A stretch of DNA of 64,000 bases from NCBI GenBank assembly GCA_947683625.1, contig CANTUR010000166.1, forward strand, positions 6,651,001 through 6,715,000, in the 5' to 3' direction. Position 1 is the first letter of the stretch; each line of letters begins with the position of its first letter. The DNA is from Mallotus nudiflorus. Its lineage: Eukaryota > Streptophyta > Magnoliopsida > Malpighiales > Euphorbiaceae. The notes beneath the pieces are model-generated. The model made no database searches. It saw only the letters and a list, made by a program, of their open reading frames with translations, and had not been told where the DNA came from. This document shows, one piece after another, positions 47,621-60,576 of the stretch. The position numbers were made by a program, and so were the translations under genes.

Positions 47621-50600
47621 ATGACTTATCCTGCTGTTCGATTGCATATACAAGATCGTCACGTAATTCAATTTTTTCTTTTTAATGCAAAAAGCTTTTG
47701 TTTTGATGCTTCCACCTTTTTTTTTATTATTATTATTATTTATCTGTTGCTAATTCTGTTGGTATTATGATACGTGGCGGAGTAAATATTGCTGGTCTGG
47801 ATTTCACTTGCAGGAAGAATAGCAACTGTTTGTTATATTTAGGTTGTATTTACAAACAATATTTTAGTTTAGTTCTGTGCCTTCTGTAGGTGGTGATAGA
47901 TAATGGCATAGTTCAAATCACTTTATCAAAACCTGAGGGTATTGTTACTGGCATACGATATAGTGGCATCGACAATTTGCTTGAAGTTCTTAATCGTGAA
48001 TCAAATAGAGGGTACGTGTTGTTACAAATACTTCAGTTTCTCTGCTTTTCAAATTCATATTTTTTTTCCAAGTTCTGGTCCAATAGCTCTGGGGCTACAT
48101 AGTAGGTGGCAGCACTGCCCCCTCTTCTAAGCTCCGGGTTTTTCAGTGCCTTGGTTATCAATACCTTCCCTAGCTTGAATCTTCCAGATGACATTTGTTG
48201 ACGTGCAGATGTAAAAACCAACTGCATTGATGTAACTGAGCCAAATGATTGAGAATTACAATTTTTGGCCATGTAATTGGCTGTTGTCTGCTTAATCGCT
48301 GATGCTTCTTAGATCTTAATTTTCCCTTTTTAAACTATTCTACACAAACAATTGATGGATCTTAATGTCATATCACATTCTGTAAATTGACTGTTTCTTT
48401 AATTGTGTAGGTATTGGGATCTTTTCTGGAATCCAATAGGAGGCAAGGGAATATTTGATGTGTATGCCCTTTTCATTTGCTTCTTCTAACATTACATTTA
48501 GAATTGATTGCTTTTTTTTTTTTTGTCCTCTCTTTCTTGTGCCAAGTGATTAAATTATCCACAGAATATTTATCACATGACGAGGTAGAAAATTCAGATA
48601 CATGTATTTTTTTTTTTTTCATCAGACTAAAAGGAGATTGGGCCAATGAAATATAAGTTCATTACTGTCTTCAACTTTGTTGTTTTGGTACAATGTTCTA
48701 GAAGATTAAATTTGTGCATATTTTTATCTTTTATGCTTTTGAATCAATTGAAAGACATTATCTGATATATGCCAATTTTAGGTTTAGACTTCACTCCAAT
48801 TGTGAAAAATTGAGGAATTATTTAATTTCTTTATTATGCTTATGCTGTTGCCTGAAAAAAAGCTAATGCTTTTTCTGATGTGTGAATGAACAACTGGTTG
48901 CCATGCAGGATAAGTGGAACAGAATTTAGGGTAATTGTGGAAAATGAGGAGCAGGTCGAGCTCTCATTTACAAGAATGTGGAATGCCTCTCTAGAGGGAA
49001 AGTACATTCCACTAAACATAGATAAAAGGTCTTTCCTCAGATTTTATGTGAATATATACCAAATATATTTGTGTTATGATGAGATTTTTTGCTAAAAGAT
49101 TTAGATGTGATTTCCATTTTCCTCTAGGTTTATATTGCTCCGTGGATCTTCAGGCTTTTACTCTTATGCCATTTATGAGCACTTGAGCGAGTGGCCAGGC
49201 TTTGAACTTGGTGAAACCAGGATTACTTTCAAACTCAGAAAAGACAAGTAAGCAAATTCTCAACATTTTATAATATATGCTGGCATGTCCAAGATATTGC
49301 ATGGGTAAAGAAGAGGTTATTTATAACATATAACTATCATTAGAAATTGAAGAATTTTTGTTGTATTTCTGAGGAGACAGTGTCTTAATCTATCATTCTA
49401 CTGCTGGTCATATGTATTTTTTATTATGATTAATGAAAAAGGTGAGTTCAAGAGCCTTAACCCTTATGAAAAATGCTACTGCACTGTGGGGTTTCTTTGT
49501 TTGATCGGACAGATTTCAGTACATGGCCGTAGCAGATAATAGGCAAAGATGGATGCCCCTACCTGATGATCGTATGCCAGGAAGATGTCAAACATTGGGC
49601 TATCCAGAAGCTGTCCTACTTGCTAATCCTAAGAACCCAGAGATTAGAGGAGAGGTAATCCTACAACTTCATTAGTTTTTTTTTTTTTTTTTCATATTTT
49701 TGACTTTACCAAATTCATTTGAGTTATAACAATAATTTTGATATCACTGATCTGTTCCCACCTGATCAATCAATGTTTGAGTTTCACTGGAGCCTGTCAA
49801 AACATTTTGATGAGAACTTCAGGTGTTTAATTCTTTGATTTCATGAAATGCAAATGAGAATCCTATGAATTTTCATGTGATAGTTTTATGCAGGTAGATG
49901 ACAAGTACCAATATTCATGTGAGAACAAAGATAATAAGGTCCATGGGTGGATATGCTTCAATCCACCTGTGGGATTTTGGCAAATTACACCAAGCAATGA
50001 ATTCCGAACTGGTGGTCCCCTCAAACAGAACCTGACCTCACATGTTGGCCCCACCACCCTTGCTGTAGGTGACTGATTTTGGATGTAGTTGTGAGCAATA
50101 ATTATCTTGCTGGCGCCTTGCACGTTTATGTCTTCATCACAACTTACTTGTTATTATTGACCTTAAGTGTTTGACCACATTTTTCAATGCATATGGTTTG
50201 ATTAGATGTTCCATAGTTCACACTATGCTGGAAAAGACCTTGTTCCAAGGTTTAACTCTGGAGAGCATTGGAAGAAAGTTTTTGGCCCAGTCTTTATATA
50301 TCTTAATTCTGCACCACCTGGTTATGACCCTCGTTTTCTGTGGGAAGATGCCAAAATGAAGGTTTACCACAAAAGTGATTGCAAGTTCATGTTTTTATTA
50401 ATTGATAAAACAAGTGCATAGTTGCCTTTGATGGACAATAACTTATCTAAGTTAATCTACAGATGATGGCTGAAGTCCAGAGTTGGCCATACAGTTTCCC
50501 AGCCTCCAAGGATTTTCAAAAGTCAGAACAACGAGGGAATATTTGTGGTAGACTACTGGTCAAAGATAGGTAAGCTTTCTATATGCCTAATGTATAGTCA

Positions 50601-53046
50601 TGAGCATAATGATACATTTGATGGACAAGAAACTTAAATGTTGAAAGGAGCATGGCACAAGCATATTGGATATATTTGAGAAACTTTTTGATATAAAGGC
50701 CCTCAAGTGGTGAAGGATTGATTATATATTTTCTGCTATTTTCATTAGTGTTATTACTCTAATATGTAGTGTTTGGATTAAGGTTAAAAAATTTCAAATA
50801 AGTTGAGCTCGAATCCCCATGAATTTTCTTATGGTTTTGAGTGAAAAATTAGACCACATTTGAATTTATAGTTGGAAACATTGGGGATTTTTCAAGGCTC
50901 TAAAAATTTTAGACCTACATAAATTAAGGACTTCAGTTGAATTTTTTTGTTTTCCTTATTAAATCTGTGGATTTACTTTTATTTATCTCTTAAAACCTAT
51001 ATAACTAAATTGCCTTTGGAATATTTTAAGATTGGTTCTCCAGTTTTGTAAGCTAGAATTTCACTATAGCTGACTGCCAACATGAAATTTTAGCACTTCC
51101 TTTTGATATAGATAGCTACACCCATGAGTCTGGGTTGAGTTGTGTAAGACCTCTGAGTGGTTGGTTCAATATAGGTATAAATGATTATTTCTATTTCCCA
51201 TTGTTCCTTTGGCATAGATATAATACATTTTATTCCTTTAATGCTAAGGTATCTGAGTGGGGACTATATGTTCGCGGTAGGAGCTTATGTAGGGTTGGCC
51301 CCGCCAGGTGATGTTGGATCATGGCAGAGAGAATGCAAGGTTATTCAATTATCTTCTCTATCTGGTTTAGGATTTCCTTGTTCATGAGCAAAGACTTGTT
51401 GACTTCACATTGTTGCTTGTTTCTTCTCAATAGGACTACCAATTTTGGACCACTGCAGATGAGAATGGCTATTTCTCTATTAACAATGTCCTTACTGGGG
51501 ACTATAATCTTTATGCATGGGCCCCTGGATATATTGGAGATTACCGATGTAAAGCTGTCATTACCATATTCTCAGGTTTTTTTCTTCAGCTATCATTGTA
51601 TCTTTTTAAATCAGTTACAATAGATGATGAATATTTTATAGGTTTCAAATAACATCCTATGCAGGTTGTAATATTGATGTTGGTGACCTTGTATATGAGC
51701 CTCCAAGAGATGGACCCACGCTGTGGGAAATAGGCATCCCTGATCGTTCCGCTGCAGAATTTTATGTTCCTGATCCAGAATCAATGCATGTCAATAAATT
51801 ATTTGTTGATCATCCTGACAGGTTGGCTCTCCTTATAAACATTCTTTATAAGCATATAATTAGTAAATAATAAGATGGACAGACGCATTTTATTGGATTT
51901 TGTTTCTGGATTGACTGAAAAATACCATCACATGATTGCAACATATGCATTCACATTATCCAATAAGATACTTTAGTTGTGTTAATACTTGAATGGAAAC
52001 CCTATGTAACTAGGGCCTATTCTTTGGGCTCTTATAAGTATCTGTAACAACAAAACTGGTTTTCCAGAATGATGCTTTGATTGTTCCTTTGTACTGGCAG
52101 GTTTAGGCAGTATGGGTTGTGGAGCAGATATGTGCATTTATATCCTGATGCAGACTTGGTCTACACAGTTGGTCTCAGTAATTATAGCAAAGATTGGTTC
52201 TTTGCACAGGTTGTGAGGTGCATTTCTTTCAACTTTAGCTTGGTGGGATGAAATTTTTCAGTCCTTTTTTAGATCATAATTGAGATTTGATGCATATATA
52301 TAGTTGTGTGCTTGATGAATTTAGATGCCACAAACAGAAGTGATTTAAAATGATGAATTTTGAAAGACAAAACTGATAGTAAAATTCGCACCACAACTCT
52401 GTCTCCTGCGCATTGTGGAAATGGCCATGCTAAAACACATGGTGTTGGGGAACTTTGGCACTTGTGATGCTACTGTTTTGTTTGTCATTTTTTGGTCCTC
52501 TTTTAGTCGACTATAGATCAAACAGTTATTAGAAATTTGTCTTATCCCATAAGTTTCTGTTTATTTCAGGAGGAAAGATGATGGTACACATGTAGGCACT
52601 ACGTGGCAAATCAAGTTCAAACTTGACAAAGTTGATCAAAAGAGTACATATAAATTGCGTGTAGCCCTTGCATCTGCAACTCTGGCAGAACTACAGGTAG
52701 TAGCTCTTCATGACTGAATACGAACTTACTGGATTCTATAGTATTTATAAGTGAATCCATTTTGGTTAAATTTTGTTCCAAACGTTTCTTTGATGCTTTT
52801 TTGAAGATTCGCGTCAATGACCCAAATTCCGCACGTCCTTTATTTACAACCGGGCTAATAGGGAGAGACAATTCAATTGCAAGACATGGGATACATGGGC
52901 TCTATTGGCTGTACAATGTGAATATACCAGGCGCTCGGTTAGTTGAAGGGGAGAACACCATTTTCTTGACACAACCAAGATGCGCTAGTCCTTTCCAGGG
53001 CCTTATGTATGACTACATTCGTCTCGAAGGTCCTCCATCTTCATGA
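47621..53046 (+). CDS. Rhamnogalacturonate lyase (PL4), copy 1
   Basis: Fifteen exons give 1905 nt, 634 aa: 47621-47662, 47890-48011, 48411-48461, 48909-49028, 49128-49247, 49513-49654, 49894-50064, 50206-50361, 50463-50569, 51249-51339, 51434-51575, 51665-51821, 52101-52217, 52570-52696, 52807-53046. All are GT...AG and phase-consistent. The family cleaves rhamnogalacturonan I by beta-elimination. Residues about 8-205 form the N-terminal lyase domain (VVIDNGIVQITLSKPEGIVT, YWDLFWNP), about 345-415 a fibronectin-like domain (YVGLAPPGDVGSWQREC), and about 430-630 a carbohydrate-binding-like domain (LWEIGIPDRSAAEFY, IARHGIHGLYWLYNV). The ATG was chosen because exon 1 then has 42 nt as in the second copy. 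The frame stays open upstream to an ATG at 47420 through a pyrimidine-rich splice site, so a longer N terminus is possible. From this ATG no signal peptide is seen. Confidence 0.93.
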
Positions 53047-54009
53047 TCAACAAACAAAAGTTCATCATGGTTTGTATTGTGTATATTCCCACATAAATAG
53101 TTATGATTCTCTATTATAGGATGAGTAGTTTGTTGTATATCAGTGAAATTATAATGAAAGGAAGAGCTATACATGGAGGTATGCATATATGATGTATTTA
53201 GCATAATAATAATACTGGATTTGTTATTGAATAAAAGCAATTTCCAATTTCTATTAACGTCCTCATCATTCTTCATTGCTGCTATAGATTGGATTTGCAA
53301 TTGAATGAAAACAAATTATTGGTTTCTTATGCCAAACTCCACAAGCAAAACACATTACATATGTCATGAGGTATCCAATTGAATGTCTATTTTTGTCAAT
53401 CTCATATGGCAGCTTGTTCAATTACTTAATGTGCGAGTCAAGTTTAATTTTATGAAAAAGAGAAGGATAACACAAATAACTAGTGGGTGTTCTAATAACA
53501 GTTTGGTCTCTACCAAACTATTAATACCCTTTGATATATTATAAAGTAAGCCGTCGCACCAACAAGGTCGAGTCTTTAGCATATAATTTAACAGCCGAAA
53601 GTAGCCAAGAGCCTGAAAAATTCTAACTTTGTAGTATTAATCATCAGCTAAAAGAAACTGATTTAAGATATCCAGCCATGTTGTTTAGGTCCAAGAAATT
53701 AAATTCTTGGCTGAAATAAATGGCCCGTCTTGTACGCATTTTTATTGTCCACCAAACTGTAGTAATGGCGAGTGACGACCAAGTAAAGAGATCATCTTCA
53801 AAGAACAAAGTTAGTGAAAAGAATGCTTTACCCCCATTTTAAGAAAAGCTAAAAGCCAACACATCCTTGTAATTTCCTTTATACGACCATGTATATATAT
53901 TTTCATATTATCTGCTCAAAATTTGTCCTCAATGTAAGTTAAACTTTTGCTAGCTTCTATCAATAATCACCAGAGCTGACAACAGAGAGGAACTGATAAG
54001 GGCCTTAAC
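53047..54009. other. Spacer between lyase copies 1 and 2
   Basis: About 960 bp holding the 3' UTR of the first lyase and the promoter of the second. A TATA-like tatatata lies at 53892-53899, about 110 bp upstream of the second ATG. An in-frame stop at 53977-53979 closes the frame before that ATG. No other gene is seen. Confidence 0.6.
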
Positions 54010-57000
54010 ATGCCACTACGAGGAGTGCAACTCAATATTCAAGATAACCATGTAAATTACGTTTGCTGGGTGTTAAAGTCCTTGGATCTTTATATATGTT
54101 TGTGTAGATGATAACATTACAAGCAAAAATGCATGTATAATTTTCGTTTATTGCCATGGTAGGTGATGATGGATAATGGAATCCTGCAAGTTACTCTTTC
54201 GAATCCAGAAGGAATTGTCACTGGAATACAATATAATGGCATTGACAACTTGCTTGAAGTTCTTAATGATGAATCTAATAGAGGGTATAGACGAATTCTT
54301 TAATCAATTCTTTAACTAATCCTTAAATTTGTAATTTAATTTGATTCTATATTTGTAAAATGTAGGTACTGGGACCTGGTTTGGAGCTCTCCAGCAACAA
54401 CAGGAACAAGTGGAATTTTTGACGTGTATGCACTATGTTCCTTCTTCTCAGCTTTTAGTTACTTAATAAATTGTCCTCTTTTGCTTAAAAATATTCAAAT
54501 TTAATCAAGATTGTTTATTCATTAAAATCTGAAATGCTTCAAGCTAAAGATGAATCATGAAGATGTGATTATGCAGGATCAAAGGAACAAGTTTTAAGGT
54601 TGTCGTGGAAACAGAAGAACAAGTGGAGCTATCATTCGCACGATCATGGGATTCCTCCTTAGAGGACAAGCTCATTCCCTTAAACGTAGACAAAAGGTAA
54701 CTTTACATATAATACATATGGATGTGGATTAATGTTGTGTGCACAAAACCGATTAAAGATGCTCTATTTTGATGAATCCAGTGCAATTCTGCAGGTTTGT
54801 AATGATTCGTGGCTCGCCAGGATTCTACTCGTATGCCATATTTGAGCATTTGAAGGAGTGGCCTGGTTTCAACCTTGCAGAGACCAGAATTGCATTCAAG
54901 CTTAGAAAAGACAAGTAATTAATGCAAACTTTTCTCTTTCTTTGTTTGGGTTTAATTATCGTATTAATTGTTGATAGTAATTAAAACTAAAATGTGGGTC
55001 CATTTGATATGGATATTGGACATAAATTTATACAGGTTTCACTACATGGCAGTTGCGGACAATAGACAAAGATATATGCCTTTACCTGATGACCGTTTGC
55101 CACCAAGAGGCCAAGCCCTGGCCTATCCAGAGGCAGTCTTTCTGGTCAATCCTGTCGAGTCTGAGTTCAAAGGAGAGGTATATTTTGCCCAGCACCTAAT
55201 TCTTAACCCTCGACTTTTGAGAACTTATTTAAGAAAATTTAAACTTGTTGCTACTTGAAACAACAAATATGCTTAGGAAAAACGTTCCTTTAATTAACTT
55301 GTTTTTTTAGTTGATCATACAAGTTAAAACATGGTAATTTTTTACAGGTGGATGACAAGTATCAATATTCATGTGAGAACAAAGACATTAGAGTTCATGG
55401 TTGGATTTGCATGGACCCACCTGTGGGGTTCTGGCAAATCACACCTAGCAACGAATTTCGAACTGGTGGACCTCTTAAACAGAACTTGACCTCCCATGTT
55501 GGCCCTACCACCCTTTCAGTAAGTGCTTAGTTAATTTTTAATTAGCCTCCTTTTCATTTATGAACAAAACCTTGCTTAATTATTCATCTTTTCCTTTCAC
55601 GATATTAAATAAGTTTTGTGGGTTAAGTCAAAATTAACGTGTTAATTTATTAATCAGGTGTTTCTCAGTGCTCATTATACTGGGGAAGATTTAGTGCCAA
55701 AATTTGCTGCAGGAGAAGCTTGGAAGAAAGTATTTGGTCCTGTTTTTATGTATGTCAATTCTGTGATGGTTGGAGATGATCCTCTCTTTCTTTGGCACGA
55801 TGCTAAAGAACAGGTTATACAATACTATAATATCAAGACAAAAAATCATGTCAGATTTTACTTTTAATGAACGAGAACTATATAATCTTGTAAAAAATAA
55901 GAGTACTTCAGACTGATTAATGTGATATGTTGCAGATGGAAATTGAAGTTCAAAGCTGGCCCTATTTTTTCCCCGCTTCAGAAGATTTTCAGAAGTCAGA
56001 ACAAAGAGGGGATGTGAGTGGTAGACTACTTGTCAAAGACAGGTAGCCATGGCTTGCAAATCTATCCTTACTAATTGATTGTTTGGTTTCTATGAAAATG
56101 GAATGGAAATTGAGAATAACATTTCCCTGTCTTGAATTTAGATGGGAACTTTTTGTTTTCTTCTTTTTGGTTGATCTTCTATTGTTTGATTATACTATAA
56201 ATTAATGAGTTCATATATGATCACACAATGCCTAGTTTTGTTAGTGATGATTACATATCAGCAAATGGAGCTTATGTTGGATTGGCACCACCAGGAGATG
56301 TTGGATCATGGCAGAGGGAATGCAAGGTGTTCATCTTCTGCCTTAAACTTGCCAATTCTATATTCTCTCAGATATGGATATTAATTACATTGCATGTGCT
56401 TACAGGACTATCAATTCTGGATTCAAGCAGATGAAAATGGTTATTTTTCAATTAATAATATACGTACTGGTGACTATAATCTTTATGCATGGGTTCCTGG
56501 TTTTATTGGTGATTACCGGTATGATGTTGTCATTAACGTTACCCCAGGTATTTGCCAATTTTCATTCTGAAAATAACTTCTTTTGTCCATTACAGAACAT
56601 CTTCGTAACACATTATGTGTGTTGATAAATGCATAGGTTGTGATGTTGATATGGGTGATCTTGTGTACAAGCCTCCAAGAGATGGCCCAACTTTATGGGA
56701 AATAGGAATTCCTGATCGTTCAGCTGCAGAGTTTTATGTTCCTGATCCAAATCCTGTGTACATCAATAAACTCTATGTAAATCATCCTGACAGGTCAGCC
56801 ACAAAGAAATCAGGTTCAATATTTAGGGGGGGCTAACCATCAAGCTAGCCGGCACTAATCATATTGGATTCATGCGTCTTATTGTCAGGTTTAGGCAATA
56901 TGGACTGTGGGACAGATATGCAGAACTATATCCTGATGGAGACTTAGTTTATACTGTTGGTGTCAGTGACTATAGAAAAGATTGGTTCTTCGCTCAGGTT

Positions 57001-57586
57001 AACAGGTGCGATTTTTTTTTTTCGCTCAGGTTAAGTTTACTCAGAACTGGGCCTGCTCTACTAAAGTCTCTCTCTACTATTAATCTGCCTTAACAGGAAA
57101 AAGGCTGACAATACGTACCAGAGAACTACATGGCAAATCAAGTTCACACTAGACAGTGTTGATAACAGTGCCATTTATAAGCTGCGTGTGGCAATTGCAT
57201 CAGCAACCATTGCTGAATTGCAGGTGTGTGCATGCGTGTGTGTATATATAAATAACTTCATATACATTTTGCATATAATGAGCTTATTGTTCCAATATAT
57301 ACTAAAACAAATTTGAATTTTTGTTAAAATCAAGGTTCGAATTAATGATCCGAAATCGAATATTATATTCTCAAGTGGAGTGATAGGCAAGGACAATTCA
57401 ATTGCAAGACATGGAATTCATGGACTTTACTGGCTATACAGTGTAGGTGTAGCAGGTGGTCGACTTGTTCAAGGAGCTAACACAATCTTTTTGACGCAAC
57501 CAAGAAGTAGTAGCCCTTTTCAGGGGATTATGTATGATTACATTCGTTTAGAAGGACCTTCTGCTTCTACTTCAAAGAAACAATAA
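54010..57586 (+). CDS. Rhamnogalacturonate lyase (PL4), copy 2
   Basis: Fifteen exons give 1926 nt, 641 aa: 54010-54051, 54163-54284, 54366-54425, 54577-54696, 54795-54914, 55036-55177, 55348-55518, 55658-55813, 55936-56042, 56236-56326, 56406-56547, 56637-56793, 56889-57005, 57097-57223, 57335-57586. Thirteen exons have the same length as in copy 1; only exon 3 (60 vs 51 nt) and exon 15 (252 vs 240) differ. Introns are shorter, so the gene occupies 3.6 kb versus 5.4 kb. The three-domain layout is as in copy 1, with VDDKYQYSCENKD, GFWQITPSNEFRTGGP and HGIHGLYWLYSV conserved. It starts MPLRGVQLNIQDNH with no signal peptide. No lesion was seen. The catalytic residues of the fungal enzyme (a Lys/His pair) could not be placed confidently by eye. 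Confidence 0.95.
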
Positions 57587-58290
57587 AATTTAAGCTTATG
57601 TTTTATATATACATATATTATTTATACAGAGGTTAGTTTACATTTTATATTTGTAAGTGTTCATGTATCTGGTAATACATAAAAGGATAATTCATTTTCT
57701 TGATTCTCCCCATCAATGTGACCTACCCAGTATTACAAATAATAATTTATTATCCATTTTGATAGATTATACAACAGAAAATAATTATATTCTTTTAAAT
57801 CAACGAATGTAGGAATCAAACTCTATATTTCAAAATACTGTTTAAGAAAAATTATCACTTTACTATTTTTTTACTAGCTTGTCCAATTCAACTTTACAAG
57901 TATCTTAATTTAGTGTTATAAATATTGCATAAATATTACACATATTATGATTAAGTGTATTATGTGTGAAGTAGATAAAAAAAAATTATGAATAAAAGAG
58001 GGAATGCTGTAGGGAGATTTGATGATAAAGTAGATGTGAAGTCACAACAATATCCATAAACCGCAGAAGAGAAAAAATTTCACATAAAAGACTACGACTT
58101 TCATTTATAAACTCTTACCGCTCTACACATGAAAATGGCATATATAGGCCAAATTTAATTATTTATGAAAATAATTGTATACTATGTAATTAATGGAGAT
58201 ACAAATTAGTAATTTATGTAATTATTTGATATCAATAAGCAAGCTTTGTGTCTGCTGTTCATTTTATTCTCCTCCTGGTTTCTTGACTCA
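57587..58290. other. Convergent 3' flanks of lyase copy 2 and pectate lyase
   Basis: A 704-bp AT-rich spacer between convergent genes. It should contain both 3' UTRs; an AATAAA overlaps the stop of the lyase (57582-57587), too close to be its likely poly(A) signal. No other gene is seen. Confidence 0.6.
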
Positions 58291-60454
58291 TCAACATCTG
58301 ATTGTTCTCCGGCACTTTAAGGCACCAGATGAGCTCGTTAATGACCTGACAGACCTGGCATTTTCAACACGAAACCTTTGTTGATTGTTATATTTAGGTT
58401 TTGCCCTCTCTAAATGGCTTTGGACGAATGAAGCTCCATTTTCAAAAACATCCCCTACAGAATAGAAATTCCAGGGCTTGCATTTTTTGGTGATTCCCTT
58501 TCTCCAAGTTACCTGCTTAAAGGGGAACAAAAAAAATTATACATTACTATTTTTTTTAATGCTTTCTCATGTACATAAGATTTTATTAAAGAATACTAAA
58601 ATAGAATATAACTCCTTTTAAGATATCAATAGATTAATAATTTGATTCATATGAAGATAGAATACATTGAAAATATTCAATTATTTAAAGAATATTAACG
58701 ATAAAAATTATTGAGCGTACCTCTTTGTTTCCTGATTTTGGTGCAATAAAGTAGTTAGCCTCACTCTTAATGCTAGGATTCATGCTTCCCCCAATTGCAT
58801 ATTGCTGCCATCCTTGGTAGAGGTTGTTGGCAACATGAGCATATCCATAGCGAATTCTGAAATTTATTCATGTGAAAATAATAAATTTGTTAAAGACATT
58901 AATAATATATATAAACTTGGGCCAATTAAAAACCATTTAGTTTAATGTTACCACCTTGGCATCCTCTGGTTGCAATTGGGACCAAAATGATTGAAGACAA
59001 CAGTCACCCTCATGTTCCTGTCCCTAACGTACCCATCATCATGTCCGAGAAGCATAACTTTATCTTGGTCTTTAAGCCAGTTGTTAGAGATGGTAACATC
59101 AGTAGATCCACGAGTGACATCAAGGAGACCATCCTGGCATGCATAAAGTGTATTGTGGTCTATCCAAACTCTTGATGCTGTGACTAACCTGATTGCATCC
59201 CCATCCATTTGGCCTAGTGGCATCATTTGTCCATTTGGTCCCCTCACTGAGCTAGGTCCTACTGCCTTACAATGGTGGATCCTTAAACCATGGATGATCA
59301 CATCTGTTGCCTGAATTTTGCAAACAAATGTAGAACTTTTGGTGAACAATCACATACCCTATACACTCACCAAAGTGCTGTCCTAAAATATTAAAAGGCA
59401 AATGATTACAATTGCATAAGTTACTATATATTCACAGAATAAATTAGGCCTGTTCACTATCTTATGTAGTGTTACCTATATCTAGCCGACGTGATAATTA
59501 AACATCATAACTTTACTTGCATTTTTTTTGTACGTTCAGTTCAATTTGATGCCTTAAGAATTTAAAATATAGTAAAATTAAAAACTAATTTCTTTTGAGA
59601 CTCAATTTGATGAATTTTGGTCCTACATTATTGGCTTGATAGTTAATGTGTCATTAGATATTTTATCTTAATTGGAATCAAATCCCCTTTCATAATGGTG
59701 GCAAAAAAAAAAAAAACATTTGATGAAATTTAAAATATATTTTAATTCTTATCATTACGTCTAGAATTGCATATGTTAAAACAACTTAGATTCCACCACT
59801 CAAATCAAATTTCTAACTATGAAAGTCCCATGCCTACTTACGCTCGGCCAAGCCATCCAAGCTCGCCGGGTGAACATTATGTCCTAGTGGTGATGCTAAA
59901 TCCTAGTTTTTGTAAGCTAGTGTTTTGTGACCACTTATTTATATTTTAAAAACTAATCGTCTCTTTTATGTAGTTACCCTCTAATATATTCTGATTATGG
60001 ACAGAAAAAGACAAAGAAGCAAAAAGGCCACCTTGTAGACAAGGAGGCAAGCGTTGCCGGTAATGTGAACGTCAACACCTCGGCCATCAAGGGTAGTAAA
60101 ACTACTAATGAGAAGGGGTTTAGCAAGTTCGATATTCATGTTCCTTTTAAAAGTTATCCACGCTTTCCCATCAATCAGAGTTGCTCCATATCTCAGAGTT
60201 CCGGGCTTAGGGTTTAATGGATCATCGCTAGGATCAGTAACTTTATAGTGAGTAACACCTTTTCCAATGTTGTTAGTCATCTTCCCCGCAAACCCAACAG
60301 AGCATGTGGCCAGTTGCTGGCGGCTTCTTCGCCAATTAAGGTTTTGTCTCCAACAACGATCAATAACATTCATCTTTTGGGCAAGACATGGATTTGGAGT
60401 GAAGAAAAAGAAAAAGATGACAAGAGCCAAAGAAAAGTGTCCTGGTACGTCCAT
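58291..60454 (-). CDS. Pectate lyase (PL1 family), secreted
   Basis: Four exons on the minus strand (60032-60454, 58955-59310, 58721-58856, 58291-58512) give 1137 nt, 378 aa, all GT...AG and in phase. It starts MDVPGHF with a hydrophobic signal peptide (FSLALVIFFFFF) and cleavage likely after CLAQ. The frame continues 17 codons upstream to another Met; I chose the Met directly before the signal peptide. Family hallmarks: NVIDRCWR, TDPSDDPLNPKPGTLRYGA, the parallel beta-helix with IDGK/LDGRG, calcium-site DGDAI and QDGLLD, WIDH, DKVMLLGHDDGY, FNHFGPNCNQRMPR with the catalytic arginine region, and YAIGGSMNPSI. It cleaves de-esterified homogalacturonan by calcium-dependent beta-elimination in the cell wall, the same fold and family as Amb a 1-type pollen proteins. 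The C-terminal exon encodes a basic tail ending in Cys. It looks intact. Confidence 0.94.
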
Positions 60455-60567
60455 CTGAATTCGTATACACTCCCTGCTTTGCTGTTTTAGATTACAAATG
60501 CGCACAAAAGTACGTAAAGAAGAGGTATTTGCCGGGGGTTGCCTTGAAGAGTTGAGTAGAAAGGGTT

Positions 60568-60576
60568 CTTATAAGT
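60568..60576 (-). promoter_or_regulatory. TATA-like element of pectate lyase
   Basis: On the minus strand the sequence reads cacttataagaaccc, a TATA-type word about 115-120 bp before the predicted ATG. Confidence 0.4.

Noticed and set aside
48033..48272. 79-codon minus-strand frame with a YYVAPELL word recalling a protein-kinase APE motif, inside lyase intron 2
   Set aside because: It lies wholly in an intron of a well-supported gene. No other kinase motif is present, so the word is probably chance.
58945..59175. Plus-strand frame over the pectate lyase
   Set aside because: It is the antisense shadow of pectate lyase exon 2, which carries all the family motifs.
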